DNA of 64,000 bases. It comes from Glycomyces amatae (GTDB lineage: Bacteria; Actinomycetota; Actinomycetes; Mycobacteriales; Micromonosporaceae). This document shows, piece after piece, positions 51,924 through 59,297 of the stretch (position 1 is the stretch's first letter; the number at the start of each line of letters is the position of its first letter). Location of the stretch: contig NZ_JAJLQZ010000021.1 in NCBI RefSeq assembly GCF_020991375.1, positions 1 through 64,000 of the forward strand. Reading direction: 5' to 3'. The notes under the pieces are model-generated. The model worked only from the letters and a program-made list of their open reading frames with translations. It did no database searches and had not been told where the DNA came from. A program made the translations under genes and the position numbers.

Positions 51924-52517
51924 GTGAACCGTGCCGCCCTGACCGCGTCCGCCGTCGTCGCCGACGCGGCCTCGCTCGCCGACGAGGCGGGGTTCGACGC
52001 CGTCACGCTCTCGGCGGTCGCGCGACGCCTCGGCGTGCGCACGCCTAGCCTGTACTCCCACGTCCGCGACCTGGAGGCGCTGCTGGACGGCGTCGCCGCC
52101 CTCGCGCTCGCCGAACTCGCCGCCCGCGTCGCCGACGCCGTCGCGGGCCGCGCGGGCCGGGCCGCCCTGGAGGGGTACGCGACGGCGCACCGGGCGTACG
52201 CGCGGGACTCGCCGGGCCGGTGGCAGTCGCTCCAGCGGCGCGCCGGCGACGCCGTCGTCCGCTCCGAGGCCGCCCGGGAGACCGTCGCGCTGGCCCGCGC
52301 GGTGCTCAGGGGCTACCCCGTCCCGCAGACCGAGCACGTGCACGCCGTGCGCCTGCTGGGCAGCACCATCAACGGCTTCCTCGCGCTCGAGCGCATCGGC
52401 GGCTTCGACCACAGCGAACCCTCGCCCGAGGCGTCCTGGTCGAGGACCGTCGACGCCCTCGACGCCCTGCTCCTGGCCTGGCCCGCCGCTCCACGAGACC
52501 GAAAGGCCCCACTGTGA
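51924..52517 (+). CDS. TetR-family regulator (WHG-type C-terminal domain)
   Basis: 197 residues. Helix-turn-helix VTLSAVARRLGVRTPSLYSHVRDLEALL, C-terminal domain with GYATAHRAYARDSPGRW and LGSTINGFLALE typical of the TetR group with a WHG domain. GTG 51924 is predicted leaderless. The stop overlaps the esterase start (GTGA), so regulator and enzyme form an autoregulated operon. Confidence 0.9.
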   Translation: MNRAALTASAVVADAASLADEAGFDAVTLSAVARRLGVRTPSLYSHVRDLEALLDGVAALALAELAARVADAVAGRAGRAALEGYATAHRAYARDSPGRWQSLQRRAGDAVVRSEAARETVALARAVLRGYPVPQTEHVHAVRLLGSTINGFLALERIGGFDHSEPSPEASWSRTVDALDALLLAWPAAPRDRKAPL

Positions 52518-53662
52518 TCACCGTGCCCGTCGCACCGCTCGTCCGAGGCGCCGCCGAACTGGAGGCGACCGACCGCGGCCTGCGGCCGCACCGCCTGCCG
52601 GCACGGGCCCGCGAGCAGTTCCCCGACCCGTACCTGCTGGCCATGGAGGAGCAGCCCGCGGGCGTGCGCCTGGCGATGAGGACGAGCGCGCGCACGCTCC
52701 GGCTCGTCGTCCACCCCGTGCACCGGGGGTTCCGGGGCGTCGACCGCCCGAGGGGCGGCATCGACCTCGTGGTCGACGGCGGCCTGTTCGCCAGTGACGC
52801 GCTCGACGGCGGCGACCTCGTCGAGACCGACCTGCGGACCGGCGCGACCGAGTTCCGGCCGGGAAGCGCGCACACCGCGGTCTTCGACGGTCTTCCCGAG
52901 GGCGACAAGCGCATCGAGATGTGGCTGCCGCACAACGAGGCGGTGGAGTTGATCGAGCTGCGCGCCGACGGGCCGGTGCGCCCGGCCGAGGCCGCCGGCC
53001 GCCGCTGGGTGCACCACGGCAGCTCGATCAGCCAGGGGTCCAACGCGGCTTCGCCGGCCCGCACCTGGCCGGCCGTGGCGAGCCGCCTGGGCGGCGTCGA
53101 GCTGCGCAACCTCGGCCTCGGCGGCAACGCGTTCGTCGACCCGTTCACCGCCCGCGCCGTCCGCGACGCCCCGGCCGACCTCATCAGCGTGAAGCTCGGC
53201 ATCAACGTGGTGAACCTCGACGGGATGCGGCTGCGGGTGTTCACGCCCGCCGTCGAGGGCTTCCTCGACACGATCCGCGAAGGGCACCCCGAGACGCCGC
53301 TGCTGCTGGTCTCGCCGATCTTCTGCGGCATCCACGAGGACACGCCGGGGCCGGGCGCCGTCGATCCCGACAGCATCGGGACCGGCCGGGTCCGCTTCAC
53401 CGCGACCGGCCCCCGAGGGGACGAGCGGAACGGGCGGCTCACCCTGCGGGTCGTCCGCGAGGCCCTGGCGGCGGTGGCCGAGCGCCGCAAGGACGACCCG
53501 AACCTGCATTACCTCGACGGGACCCGCCTCTACGGCGAGCGGGACGCCGCCGCGCATCCGCTGCCGGACGCGCTGCACCCCGACACCGAGGCGCACCGGC
53601 TGATCGGCGAGCGGTTCGCCGAGCACGCCTTCGCCCCCGGCGGGCCGTTCGCCGCGCGCTGA
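52514..53662 (+). CDS. SGNH/GDSL-family esterase
   Basis: 382 residues, no signal peptide. An N-terminal beta domain (GLRPHRLPARAREQF...RTSARTLRLVV) is followed by an SGNH hydrolase: block I HHGSSISQGSNA with nucleophile Ser, the GLGGNA glycine/Asn block, the GINVVN block and DALHPDTEAH with catalytic Asp and His. It hydrolyses an ester, perhaps on a carbohydrate. GTG 52514 overlaps the TetR stop by 4 bases. Confidence 0.88.
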   Translation: MITVPVAPLVRGAAELEATDRGLRPHRLPARAREQFPDPYLLAMEEQPAGVRLAMRTSARTLRLVVHPVHRGFRGVDRPRGGIDLVVDGGLFASDALDGGDLVETDLRTGATEFRPGSAHTAVFDGLPEGDKRIEMWLPHNEAVELIELRADGPVRPAEAAGRRWVHHGSSISQGSNAASPARTWPAVASRLGGVELRNLGLGGNAFVDPFTARAVRDAPADLISVKLGINVVNLDGMRLRVFTPAVEGFLDTIREGHPETPLLLVSPIFCGIHEDTPGPGAVDPDSIGTGRVRFTATGPRGDERNGRLTLRVVREALAAVAERRKDDPNLHYLDGTRLYGERDAAAHPLPDALHPDTEAHRLIGERFAEHAFAPGGPFAAR

Positions 53663-53794
53663 GCGCGCTTCGTCACGGCACCGGCCCCCGCGGGCACTCG
53701 GCGTGCGCGCGAACGCTCCCACCGGGTCCGCGTCCGGAATTCGGGGAAACAGTCCCTTCCGGAGTCTTGTGCGGTTCGACTGAGAAAGTTACCT

Positions 53795-53826
53795 TTATCT
53801 ATAAGTAAAGCTTCCTTATCGATAAG
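53795..53826. promoter_or_regulatory. Tandem operator candidates before the chitinase gene
   Basis: TTATCTATAAG (53795-53805) and TTATCGATAAG (53816-53826), the second inside a perfect palindrome CTTATCGATAAG (53815-53826). They are 21 bp apart, two helical turns, on one face of the DNA, and end 11 bases before the ATG. They differ from the usual Streptomyces chitinase direct repeats. Confidence 0.6.
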
Positions 53827-53836
53827 AGGTGAGCCC

Positions 53837-54769
53837 ATGCTCCGTCGACCCCGCCGGCAGCTCCTCGCGCTGTTCGGCTCCTTCATCCTCGCCGCGGCCC
53901 TCGCCACCGGCGTCTCCGCGTCGGTCGCCAACGCCGACGTGAACGCCCAGGCCGCCTGCGCCGCACCGTGGAACGCGGGCACCGTCTACACCCAGGGCAA
54001 CGTCGCGTCGTACAACGGCCAGAACTGGACCGCCCAGTGGTGGACCCAGGGCGAGACCCCCGGCACCACCGGCGAGTGGGGCGTGTGGCGAGGCGCCGTC
54101 GCCTGCGGCGGCGGCACCGACCCGGGCGACCCCGGCGACCCCGACCCGTCCGGCGCGATCGTCACCGAGGCCCAGTTCAACCAGATGTTCCCGAACCGGA
54201 ACTCCTTCTACACCTACCAGGGCTTCGTCAACGCCGCCGCCTCGTTCCCGGCCTTCGGCAACACCGGCAGCGACACCGTCCAGCGCCAGGAGGTCGCGGC
54301 CTTCCTCGCGAACGCGTCGCACGAGACCGGCGGGCTCGTCCACATCGTGGAGCAGAACCAGGCGAACTACCCGCACTACTGCGACGCGGGCCAGCCCTAC
54401 GGCTGCCCGGCGGGCAACAGCGCCTACTACGGCCGCGGTCCGATCCAGCTGAGCTGGAACTTCAACTACAAGGCCGCCGGCGACCACCTCGGCCTGCCGC
54501 TGCTGAACAACCCGTGGCTCGTCGAGCAGGACGCGACCGTGGCCTGGCAGGCCGCCCTCTGGTACTGGAACACCCAGAGCGGCCCGGGCACCATGTCCGG
54601 CCACACCGCCATGACCACCGGCACGGGCTTCGGCCAGTCCATCTGGTCCATCAACGGCTCCATCGAGTGCAACGGCGGCAACCCCGCCCAGGTCCAGAGC
54701 CGCGTGAGCAAGTACCAGAGCTTCACCGGCATCCTGGGCGTCGCCCCGGGCGGCAACCTCTACTGCTGA
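53837..54769 (+). CDS. Secreted family 19 chitinase with N-terminal chitin-binding module
   Basis: 310 residues. A Sec signal peptide to about residue 33, a CBM5/12-type chitin-binding module (APWNAGTVYTQGNVASYNGQNWTAQWWT, about 42-90), a Gly/Asp/Pro linker, then a GH19 catalytic domain with acid Glu163 (ASHETGG), base Glu172 (VEQNQ) and YYGRGPIQLSWNFNY. It inverts and cleaves chitin outside the cell, as in Streptomyces ChiC-type enzymes. AGAGGTGA precedes the ATG. Single-gene transcript with terminator. Confidence 0.96.
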   Translation: MLRRPRRQLLALFGSFILAAALATGVSASVANADVNAQAACAAPWNAGTVYTQGNVASYNGQNWTAQWWTQGETPGTTGEWGVWRGAVACGGGTDPGDPGDPDPSGAIVTEAQFNQMFPNRNSFYTYQGFVNAAASFPAFGNTGSDTVQRQEVAAFLANASHETGGLVHIVEQNQANYPHYCDAGQPYGCPAGNSAYYGRGPIQLSWNFNYKAAGDHLGLPLLNNPWLVEQDATVAWQAALWYWNTQSGPGTMSGHTAMTTGTGFGQSIWSINGSIECNGGNPAQVQSRVSKYQSFTGILGVAPGGNLYC

Positions 54770-54788
54770 TCGGCTGAAAGAGGAACGC

Positions 54789-54824
54789 GGGCCGGCCGGG
54801 GATCCACCAATCCCCGACCGGCCC
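54789..54824 (+). terminator. Terminator of the chitinase gene
   Basis: A 15-bp stem with one mismatch (54789-54803 with 54810-54824) and 6-base loop. Confidence 0.75.
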
Positions 54825-54916
54825 TTCGCGGGCACCGGCCGTTCTGGGGAGGCGTGCCCTTCAGACTCCGCGGACCGCCCGAGGTTCAGTCGCCGGGCCG
54901 CGGAGCGCCTTGTGCG

Positions 54917-55252
54917 TCAATGGATGTCGGGGTCGGCGATGAGCTCCTGGACCTGCTGCATGATCCAACCGCACCACTCGTCGCCGCTCCACCTGCCGTT
55001 CCATTCGGGAACGTCCTCGGGATCGTCGGTGAACCGGCAGCACTCGCGCGGCCCCGCGCCGTCCTCGACGTCGAGCAGGTACTCGGTGATCTTGCGGGCG
55101 CGGGCCGGGAACGAGTCGAGCCGGTAGAGGGAGAAGACCGCCGGGCCCCTCCGGAAGTCGCCGAGGTGGCCGTCCACGCCCGGTTTGCCGTCGGAGCGGA
55201 GGTTGTAGGGATCGTCGTCAGGGACCGTGGGTCCCGTTGCGCGGCTAGCCAT
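54917..55252 (-). CDS. Uncharacterised 111-residue protein
   Basis: Not recognised. Acidic, soluble, Trp-rich near the end (DVPEWNGRWSGDEWCGWIMQQVQELI) with a CCRF pair. It overlaps the preceding gene in the same strand by 8 bases and so belongs to a two-gene operon. Small acidic partners of this kind may be immunity or antitoxin proteins, but nothing here proves it. Confidence 0.65.
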   Translation of the reverse strand: MASRATGPTVPDDDPYNLRSDGKPGVDGHLGDFRRGPAVFSLYRLDSFPARARKITEYLLDVEDGAGPRECCRFTDDPEDVPEWNGRWSGDEWCGWIMQQVQELIADPDIH

Positions 55253-55577
55253 TGCAAAAGCGCACCGAGGCCGGGGCCGCGGCGATGATGCGGTGGCCCG
55301 AGTAGAAGGCGCGGAACGCCTGCTCCTCGATCCAGATCTTCGAGTGGGGCTTCAGGCCGGACCAGAACCGGCCCCAGGTCGCCTTCAGGTTCCCGGAGTT
55401 GAGCCCGGAGACGATGAGTACGACGTCGTCCCGCCGCTCCCCAGTGAGCACCTGGAACGAGTCCGGCGCGTCGGGCCCCGAAGCGCGGACCGTGTAGGAC
55501 CGGTACTCGTCGCGGAAGACCCCTCGGTCGAGTGGACTCCGACCGGAGTCACCGGCCGCATTCGGGTCGCTCATCAT
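55245..55577 (-). CDS. Uncharacterised 110-residue protein
   Basis: Not recognised. A disordered N-terminal 20 residues, then a compact part (DSFQVLTGERRDDVVLIVSGLNSGNLKATWGRFWSGLKPHSKIWIEEQAFRAF...). Starts at 55577 or 55574 (two adjacent ATGs). First gene of an operon with the 111-residue protein. A palindrome lies 17 bp upstream. Confidence 0.65.
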   Translation of the reverse strand: MMSDPNAAGDSGRSPLDRGVFRDEYRSYTVRASGPDAPDSFQVLTGERRDDVVLIVSGLNSGNLKATWGRFWSGLKPHSKIWIEEQAFRAFYSGHRIIAAAPASVRFCNG

Positions 55578-55593
55578 GCGCCTCCATTTCAGA

Positions 55594-55611
55594 CTGTCGG
55601 ATTGCCGACAG
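55594..55611. promoter_or_regulatory. Palindrome upstream of the small two-gene operon
   Basis: CTGTCGG-ATTG-CCGACAG, perfect 7+7, 17 bp before the start codon; candidate operator. The 323-bp gap 55578-55900 to the Scr1-type regulator is less GC-rich than average and shows nothing else firm. Confidence 0.5.
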
Positions 55612-55900
55612 ATTTCTCGTCCGGGGATCGCAATGAGGTCTGGGAGGAGCGACCCCCGGACTTCCCCACCGATCGCGAGTCGTACAAGGTGGCCCGCGAT
55701 GCAATGAATCTAAGCGGTGGACTTGGGAGGCAGAAGGTTCGACGCGAGAGCACTCCTTGCAGGTAAGAGACCCGCGCAAGATTGACCGGAAAGTTTTGCG
55801 CCCCAAACTTTCCTACCCCCGATCCCTTTTGAACCGAATCAGTCGGCGCGTGTACCGTCTCGTTACAGTGCGTTTCCACCAACGAACTCCGGAGGGTCCG

Positions 55901-56704
55901 ATGCCTCTTTCAAGAGTCGCGGAATGGTATGTCCTCGCCGAACTCGCAGCACTCATCACGGAATCGGACCTCACCTACGCGCAGATCGCGGAGCCTCTCG
56001 GCGTGAGCACGCGGACCGTGCAGAACTATGTGTCCGGGGATACCCGGCCGAAAGCGGGCATGGCCGCCAGGCTCGCCCAGATATGCGGCGCCGCTGAGAA
56101 GCGCATCGACTTCCTGACGCACGTGATCAGCCAGCTCGACAGCGGCGTGATCGTCTCCGACCTCAACAAGCGCAACATCTTCATAGTCGAGCGAGGCGAG
56201 GCCACCGCGGGCGAGATCTGGAAGTTCGAGCCGATGTACGTCCCCGGCCCGTTCCAGACGCTGCGATACCACTTGGAGATGCTTCCCGAACAAGGTCAGA
56301 ACCCGATGCAGAACTGGCAGCGCAAGCTCCAGCGCTATACGACCCTCAAGAACCGCCGCAATGCGCCCGCTATACGAACCATCATGCACGCCAACGCACT
56401 TCGGGTGATGCAAGGCTGGGACGGCGCTGAGGAGCAGTTCGAGCACCTCCTCGAAATCGGCAGATGGCCCAACTCCGAAATTCGGATCGTCGATGGCCTC
56501 ATCTACGGTTTCGAGCACGCACACGACCACTATCGTCCGGCCGGGTTCCTCGCGGCGCCCCCGCCGTTCGTCTATGTCGAGGCCATCGATCAGAGCCGAC
56601 ACATCGAGGAGCCCGAGAAGATCGACTTGTACTATGACCGGGTCAGGAGCATTTGGCAACCAGGCCGAGATTTCGGAGGGCGCTTCAATGACTGGATACG
56701 GTAA
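55901..56704 (+). CDS. Scr1-family helix-turn-helix regulator (DUF5753 type)
   Basis: 267 residues. N-terminal XRE-like helix-turn-helix (LTYAQIAEPLGVSTRTVQNYVSGDTRPKAG) followed by the DUF5753/Scr1 domain (EPMYVPGPFQTLRYH, then a long alpha/beta region ending YDRVRSIWQPG). Such regulators are widespread in Streptomyces-like bacteria and pair with DUF397 proteins as antitoxin-toxin-like or developmental switches (WhiJ type). GGAGGG lies 6 bases before ATG 55901. It overlaps the DUF397 gene by 17 bases. Confidence 0.88.
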   Translation: MPLSRVAEWYVLAELAALITESDLTYAQIAEPLGVSTRTVQNYVSGDTRPKAGMAARLAQICGAAEKRIDFLTHVISQLDSGVIVSDLNKRNIFIVERGEATAGEIWKFEPMYVPGPFQTLRYHLEMLPEQGQNPMQNWQRKLQRYTTLKNRRNAPAIRTIMHANALRVMQGWDGAEEQFEHLLEIGRWPNSEIRIVDGLIYGFEHAHDHYRPAGFLAAPPPFVYVEAIDQSRHIEEPEKIDLYYDRVRSIWQPGRDFGGRFNDWIR

Positions 56705-56933
56705 TTGGCGCAAGAGCTCACGTAGCGGCGGAGGCGACGACAGCAACTGCGTCGAGTGCCGCGTGACCTGGCGCAAGAGCACCCACAGCTCCGGCGTCTC
56801 CGACAGCAACTGCGTTGAGGCCCGCCAGCAGGCCGACGCGTTCCAGGTCCGGGACTCGAAGCTCGGTCACGACTCCCCGATCTTCGACCTGACCACGACC
56901 GACTTCAAGGCCCTGATCAGCGCCGCCGCGTAA
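56688..56933 (+). CDS. DUF397 protein with duplicated N-terminal motif
   Basis: 81 residues. The DUF397 opening occurs twice: NWRKSSRSGGGDDSNCVECR and TWRKSTHSSGVSDSNCVEAR, followed by a single C-terminal half (FQVRDSKLGHDSPIFDLTTTDFKALI). Ordinary members have one copy and about 60 residues. It is the small partner of the overlapping Scr1-type regulator. The 17-base overlap implies coupled translation. Terminator follows. Confidence 0.85.
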   Translation: MTGYGNWRKSSRSGGGDDSNCVECRVTWRKSTHSSGVSDSNCVEARQQADAFQVRDSKLGHDSPIFDLTTTDFKALISAAA

Positions 56934-56949
56934 CCTCGCGAACAGACTC

Positions 56950-56986
56950 AAAGGCCGCCGTCGCGGGGTTCGCGACGGCGGCCTTT
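56950..56986 (+). terminator. Terminator of the Scr1/DUF397 pair
   Basis: A perfect 16-bp stem (56950-56965 with 56971-56986), 5-base loop, followed by GTTT. Confidence 0.85.
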
Positions 56987-57027
56987 GTTTCCACATCGAC
57001 CGCCGATCCCCCGACAACGAGGACCGT

Positions 57028-57645
57028 ATGACTTCGATCGGCGACGTGGCCGCCAGGCTCAGAGCGGTCCTGGCACTGGTCGAAGGTGCCACGCGCGGCG
57101 CCAAAGCAGCCGACGACCAGATGAGCGGTGCGCACGCACAAGTCCAAGACGACCTCACCGCGTCAGCGAATCCCCTCGCCGAGGAAGGACTCGCAAAGTG
57201 GGGCGCTGCGCGCGAGCGCCTGTCTGAAGCCCCCACCCTCATCGCCGGCGGAACACAGCGAATGAGCGACTACATCGCATCAATCGCCGGAGGCACCACG
57301 AGCAGCGGAAGCGCCCCTGCATCGCCTACGCCCAACAGTCCGAGCCCGTCCGACCGGTCGACCGAGTTCAACCCCAGGCGGTTCGACGCGAGCAAACTCG
57401 CCGGGTTGCGACGCTATGGTGAGGCAGGCACGGCCGAGGGAAGGCTCTATCTCGGCGATGGCTCACCATATTCAGAGAGGGTGCTTCGCGCGACCACCGG
57501 GAACATCTCCGTTCCCTCCGGGAAAGGTCCGCAAGGCGTATCGGTTCGTCAGCCGCGCGGTCGTCGTTCGCGGGTCACCGGGGGGCGAACACCTTGCGCC
57601 GGTAACGCTTCAAGACGATCGGACCGAGCCGGGACATCACCGTGA
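57028..57645 (+). pseudogene. Truncated polymorphic-toxin-like gene (DUF6244-like N-terminus)
   Basis: A 205-codon frame. Residues 1-85 form an alpha-helical hairpin (TSIGDVAARLRAVLALVEGATRGAKAAD...LAEEGLAKWG...MSDYIASIAGG) like DUF6244/WXG-type export modules of actinobacterial toxins. A Ser/Pro/Thr linker (95-115) and the first part of a toxin-like domain (FDASKLAGLRRYGEAGTAEGRLYLGDGSPYSERVLR) follow. After about residue 150 the sequence becomes Arg/Ser-rich and is antisense to an unrelated fragment on the minus strand. The catalytic part, possibly SCP1.201-like deaminase by comparison with recalled relatives, is missing. Probably a decayed toxin gene. Confidence 0.55.
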
Positions 57646-57763
57646 ACAACGGACCGCCCAGGACTTCCTTGAACGGCGCGCGTTCCGTGGCGGAGGCCTC
57701 GTCCAGCAGCAGTCCGAACAGCAGGGGGACCTTTCCGCCGGGCGCGTTCGCGGCGCTGCACAA
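57575..57763 (-). pseudogene. C-terminal gene fragment
   Basis: 62 codons ending KRYRRKVFAPR. The segment VPLLFGLLLDEASATERAPFKEVLGG looks like the C-terminus of a real alpha-helical protein (perhaps hemerythrin-like), with amphipathic helices and good third-position GC, but there is no proper start or upstream portion. It overlaps the broken end of the toxin-like frame. The gap 57764-58024 holds nothing recognisable. Confidence 0.35.
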
Positions 57764-58024
57764 TCCTTAGCATTCGGGCCACCGCATCGTCCGCTCGAAC
57801 GGAAATCAAAGAAGCGTCGAGTTGTTTCGGGAACCGTAATGAATGCGGAGTGGGACCGCGAACCCCCGGGCAGGGCGCCGATCCGGCGAGCGCGGACGCC
57901 CCCGCCGGTGTCTCGCCGGTGCATCGCCTGGAGAATTCCCCTGCTTTCGGACAAAGTGACGCTGGGGCGAATCGCGATTCGCCACCGGCAAACGAATCCA
58001 CCGGATGACTAGGAACTTGATGCG

Positions 58025-59128
58025 ATGCAGACCAGAGTGAAGCGAAGGTCCACGGCCCGCAGGGCGATCGCGGCCACGGCCGCGGTCGGGGCCGTCGCCG
58101 CGGCGACGGTGGCCTCGGTCCAGCTCGCCTCGGCCGGCGAAGCCGACGCCGACGCCGTAGCGCGGCAGACCTGCGCCCTCGATGCCCTGCCGATCCCCGA
58201 GGGCTACCAGTCCACGAGCGTCACCGGCATGAGCGACGACGGCTCCGTCATCGCCTACCTCGCCGAATCACCTGACGAGGAGGGCCCCGGACCGCGGCAG
58301 CTCCTGTACGCCGGCGGCGAAGTCACCGAAGCGCCGATGCTCAACGACTACGCCACGCTCCAAGACGTCAACGCCGACGGAGTCGGCGTCGGCTGGACGT
58401 TCATGTCCGGCTATGTGCCGTACGTCTGGCGCGACGGCGAGCTGACCGAGCTGCCGACCGAGGAGGGCGGCTCGGCCTACGCGATCAACGCGAAGGGCGA
58501 CATCGTCGGCAGCCGCGAGAGCGACGGAACGTACATCCCCGTCGTCTGGCCGGCAGACGGGTCCGGGCCGGTCGACCTGGCCCTGCCCGAGGGCAACGAG
58601 TTGGGCAGTGCCACCGACATCGGCGACGACGGCACCATCGTCGGCTACGTCAAGGTCGAGGGCGACAACTCCGGCGATCCCAAGCCGTACGTGTGGCATG
58701 CCGACGGCACCGGCGACTACCTGGCGATGCCCGAGGGCGTCGACCTGGCCGACGCCGCCGCCGAGGTCACCGACATCAAGGGCGGCTGGGCCTCCGGCTG
58801 GCTGAGCGCCCCGGGCGCCGCCTACGGGGGCGTCCGCTGGAACCTCGCCGAAGGCACCGCCGAGACCGTCGAACTCGGCGACTGGGTGGCCGTCAGCGCC
58901 GAAGGGGTCGTCGCCGGCCATCTGCGCGGCTCACCGATCGCGGCCTACCAGTCCGGCGAGACGCTCGTCGAGCTGCCGGGCCTGATCGATCCGGCCGACA
59001 ACACCAGCGGCGACAACGTCGTCGCGATCAGCGCCGACGGCTCCCTGCTCGCCGGGGACGTCTCCACCGGTGCGTACGACGCCGACGAGCAGCCGCTCAC
59101 GAACGCGGTCACCTGGACCTGCGAGTGA
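58025..59128 (+). CDS. Secreted HAF-repeat-like protein
   Basis: 367 residues. Signal peptide to about residue 38 (AIAATAAVGAVAAATVASVQLASA-G). The mature part has about six repeats of a short beta unit with the pattern 'D-x-N-xx-G-x-V-G... PYVWRDGELTELP' (NADGVGVGW, NAKGDIVGS, GDDGTIVGY, SAEGVVAGH, SADGSLLAG), like HAF/extracellular-repeat beta-propellers. Role unknown; probably an extracellular or cell-surface beta-propeller. ATG 58025, weak ribosome site. Confidence 0.8.
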   Translation: MQTRVKRRSTARRAIAATAAVGAVAAATVASVQLASAGEADADAVARQTCALDALPIPEGYQSTSVTGMSDDGSVIAYLAESPDEEGPGPRQLLYAGGEVTEAPMLNDYATLQDVNADGVGVGWTFMSGYVPYVWRDGELTELPTEEGGSAYAINAKGDIVGSRESDGTYIPVVWPADGSGPVDLALPEGNELGSATDIGDDGTIVGYVKVEGDNSGDPKPYVWHADGTGDYLAMPEGVDLADAAAEVTDIKGGWASGWLSAPGAAYGGVRWNLAEGTAETVELGDWVAVSAEGVVAGHLRGSPIAAYQSGETLVELPGLIDPADNTSGDNVVAISADGSLLAGDVSTGAYDADEQPLTNAVTWTCE

Positions 59129-59171
59129 TCACCGGAGGCCGACGCGAGCGCGCGGACCGGTGACGGTCGTT

Positions 59172-59207
59172 CCGCGCGGCCCCTCTGGCGACAGAGGGGC
59201 CGCGCGG
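59172..59207 (+). terminator. Terminator of the secreted repeat protein gene
   Basis: A perfect 16-bp stem (59172-59187 with 59192-59207), GCGA loop. Confidence 0.85.
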
Positions 59208-59297
59208 CCGCTCAGGGCTCGCGGCCGGCGCGGCCCCCGCCGAGGAACGGGGCGAGCACCGCGGCGGCGGCCCCTTGCGCGGCAGTGAATCCCGTGG

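Noticed and set aside
57416..58012. 198-codon plus-strand frame as a continuation of the toxin
   Set aside because: It is in another frame, Arg/Pro-rich, and shows no deaminase or nuclease motif.
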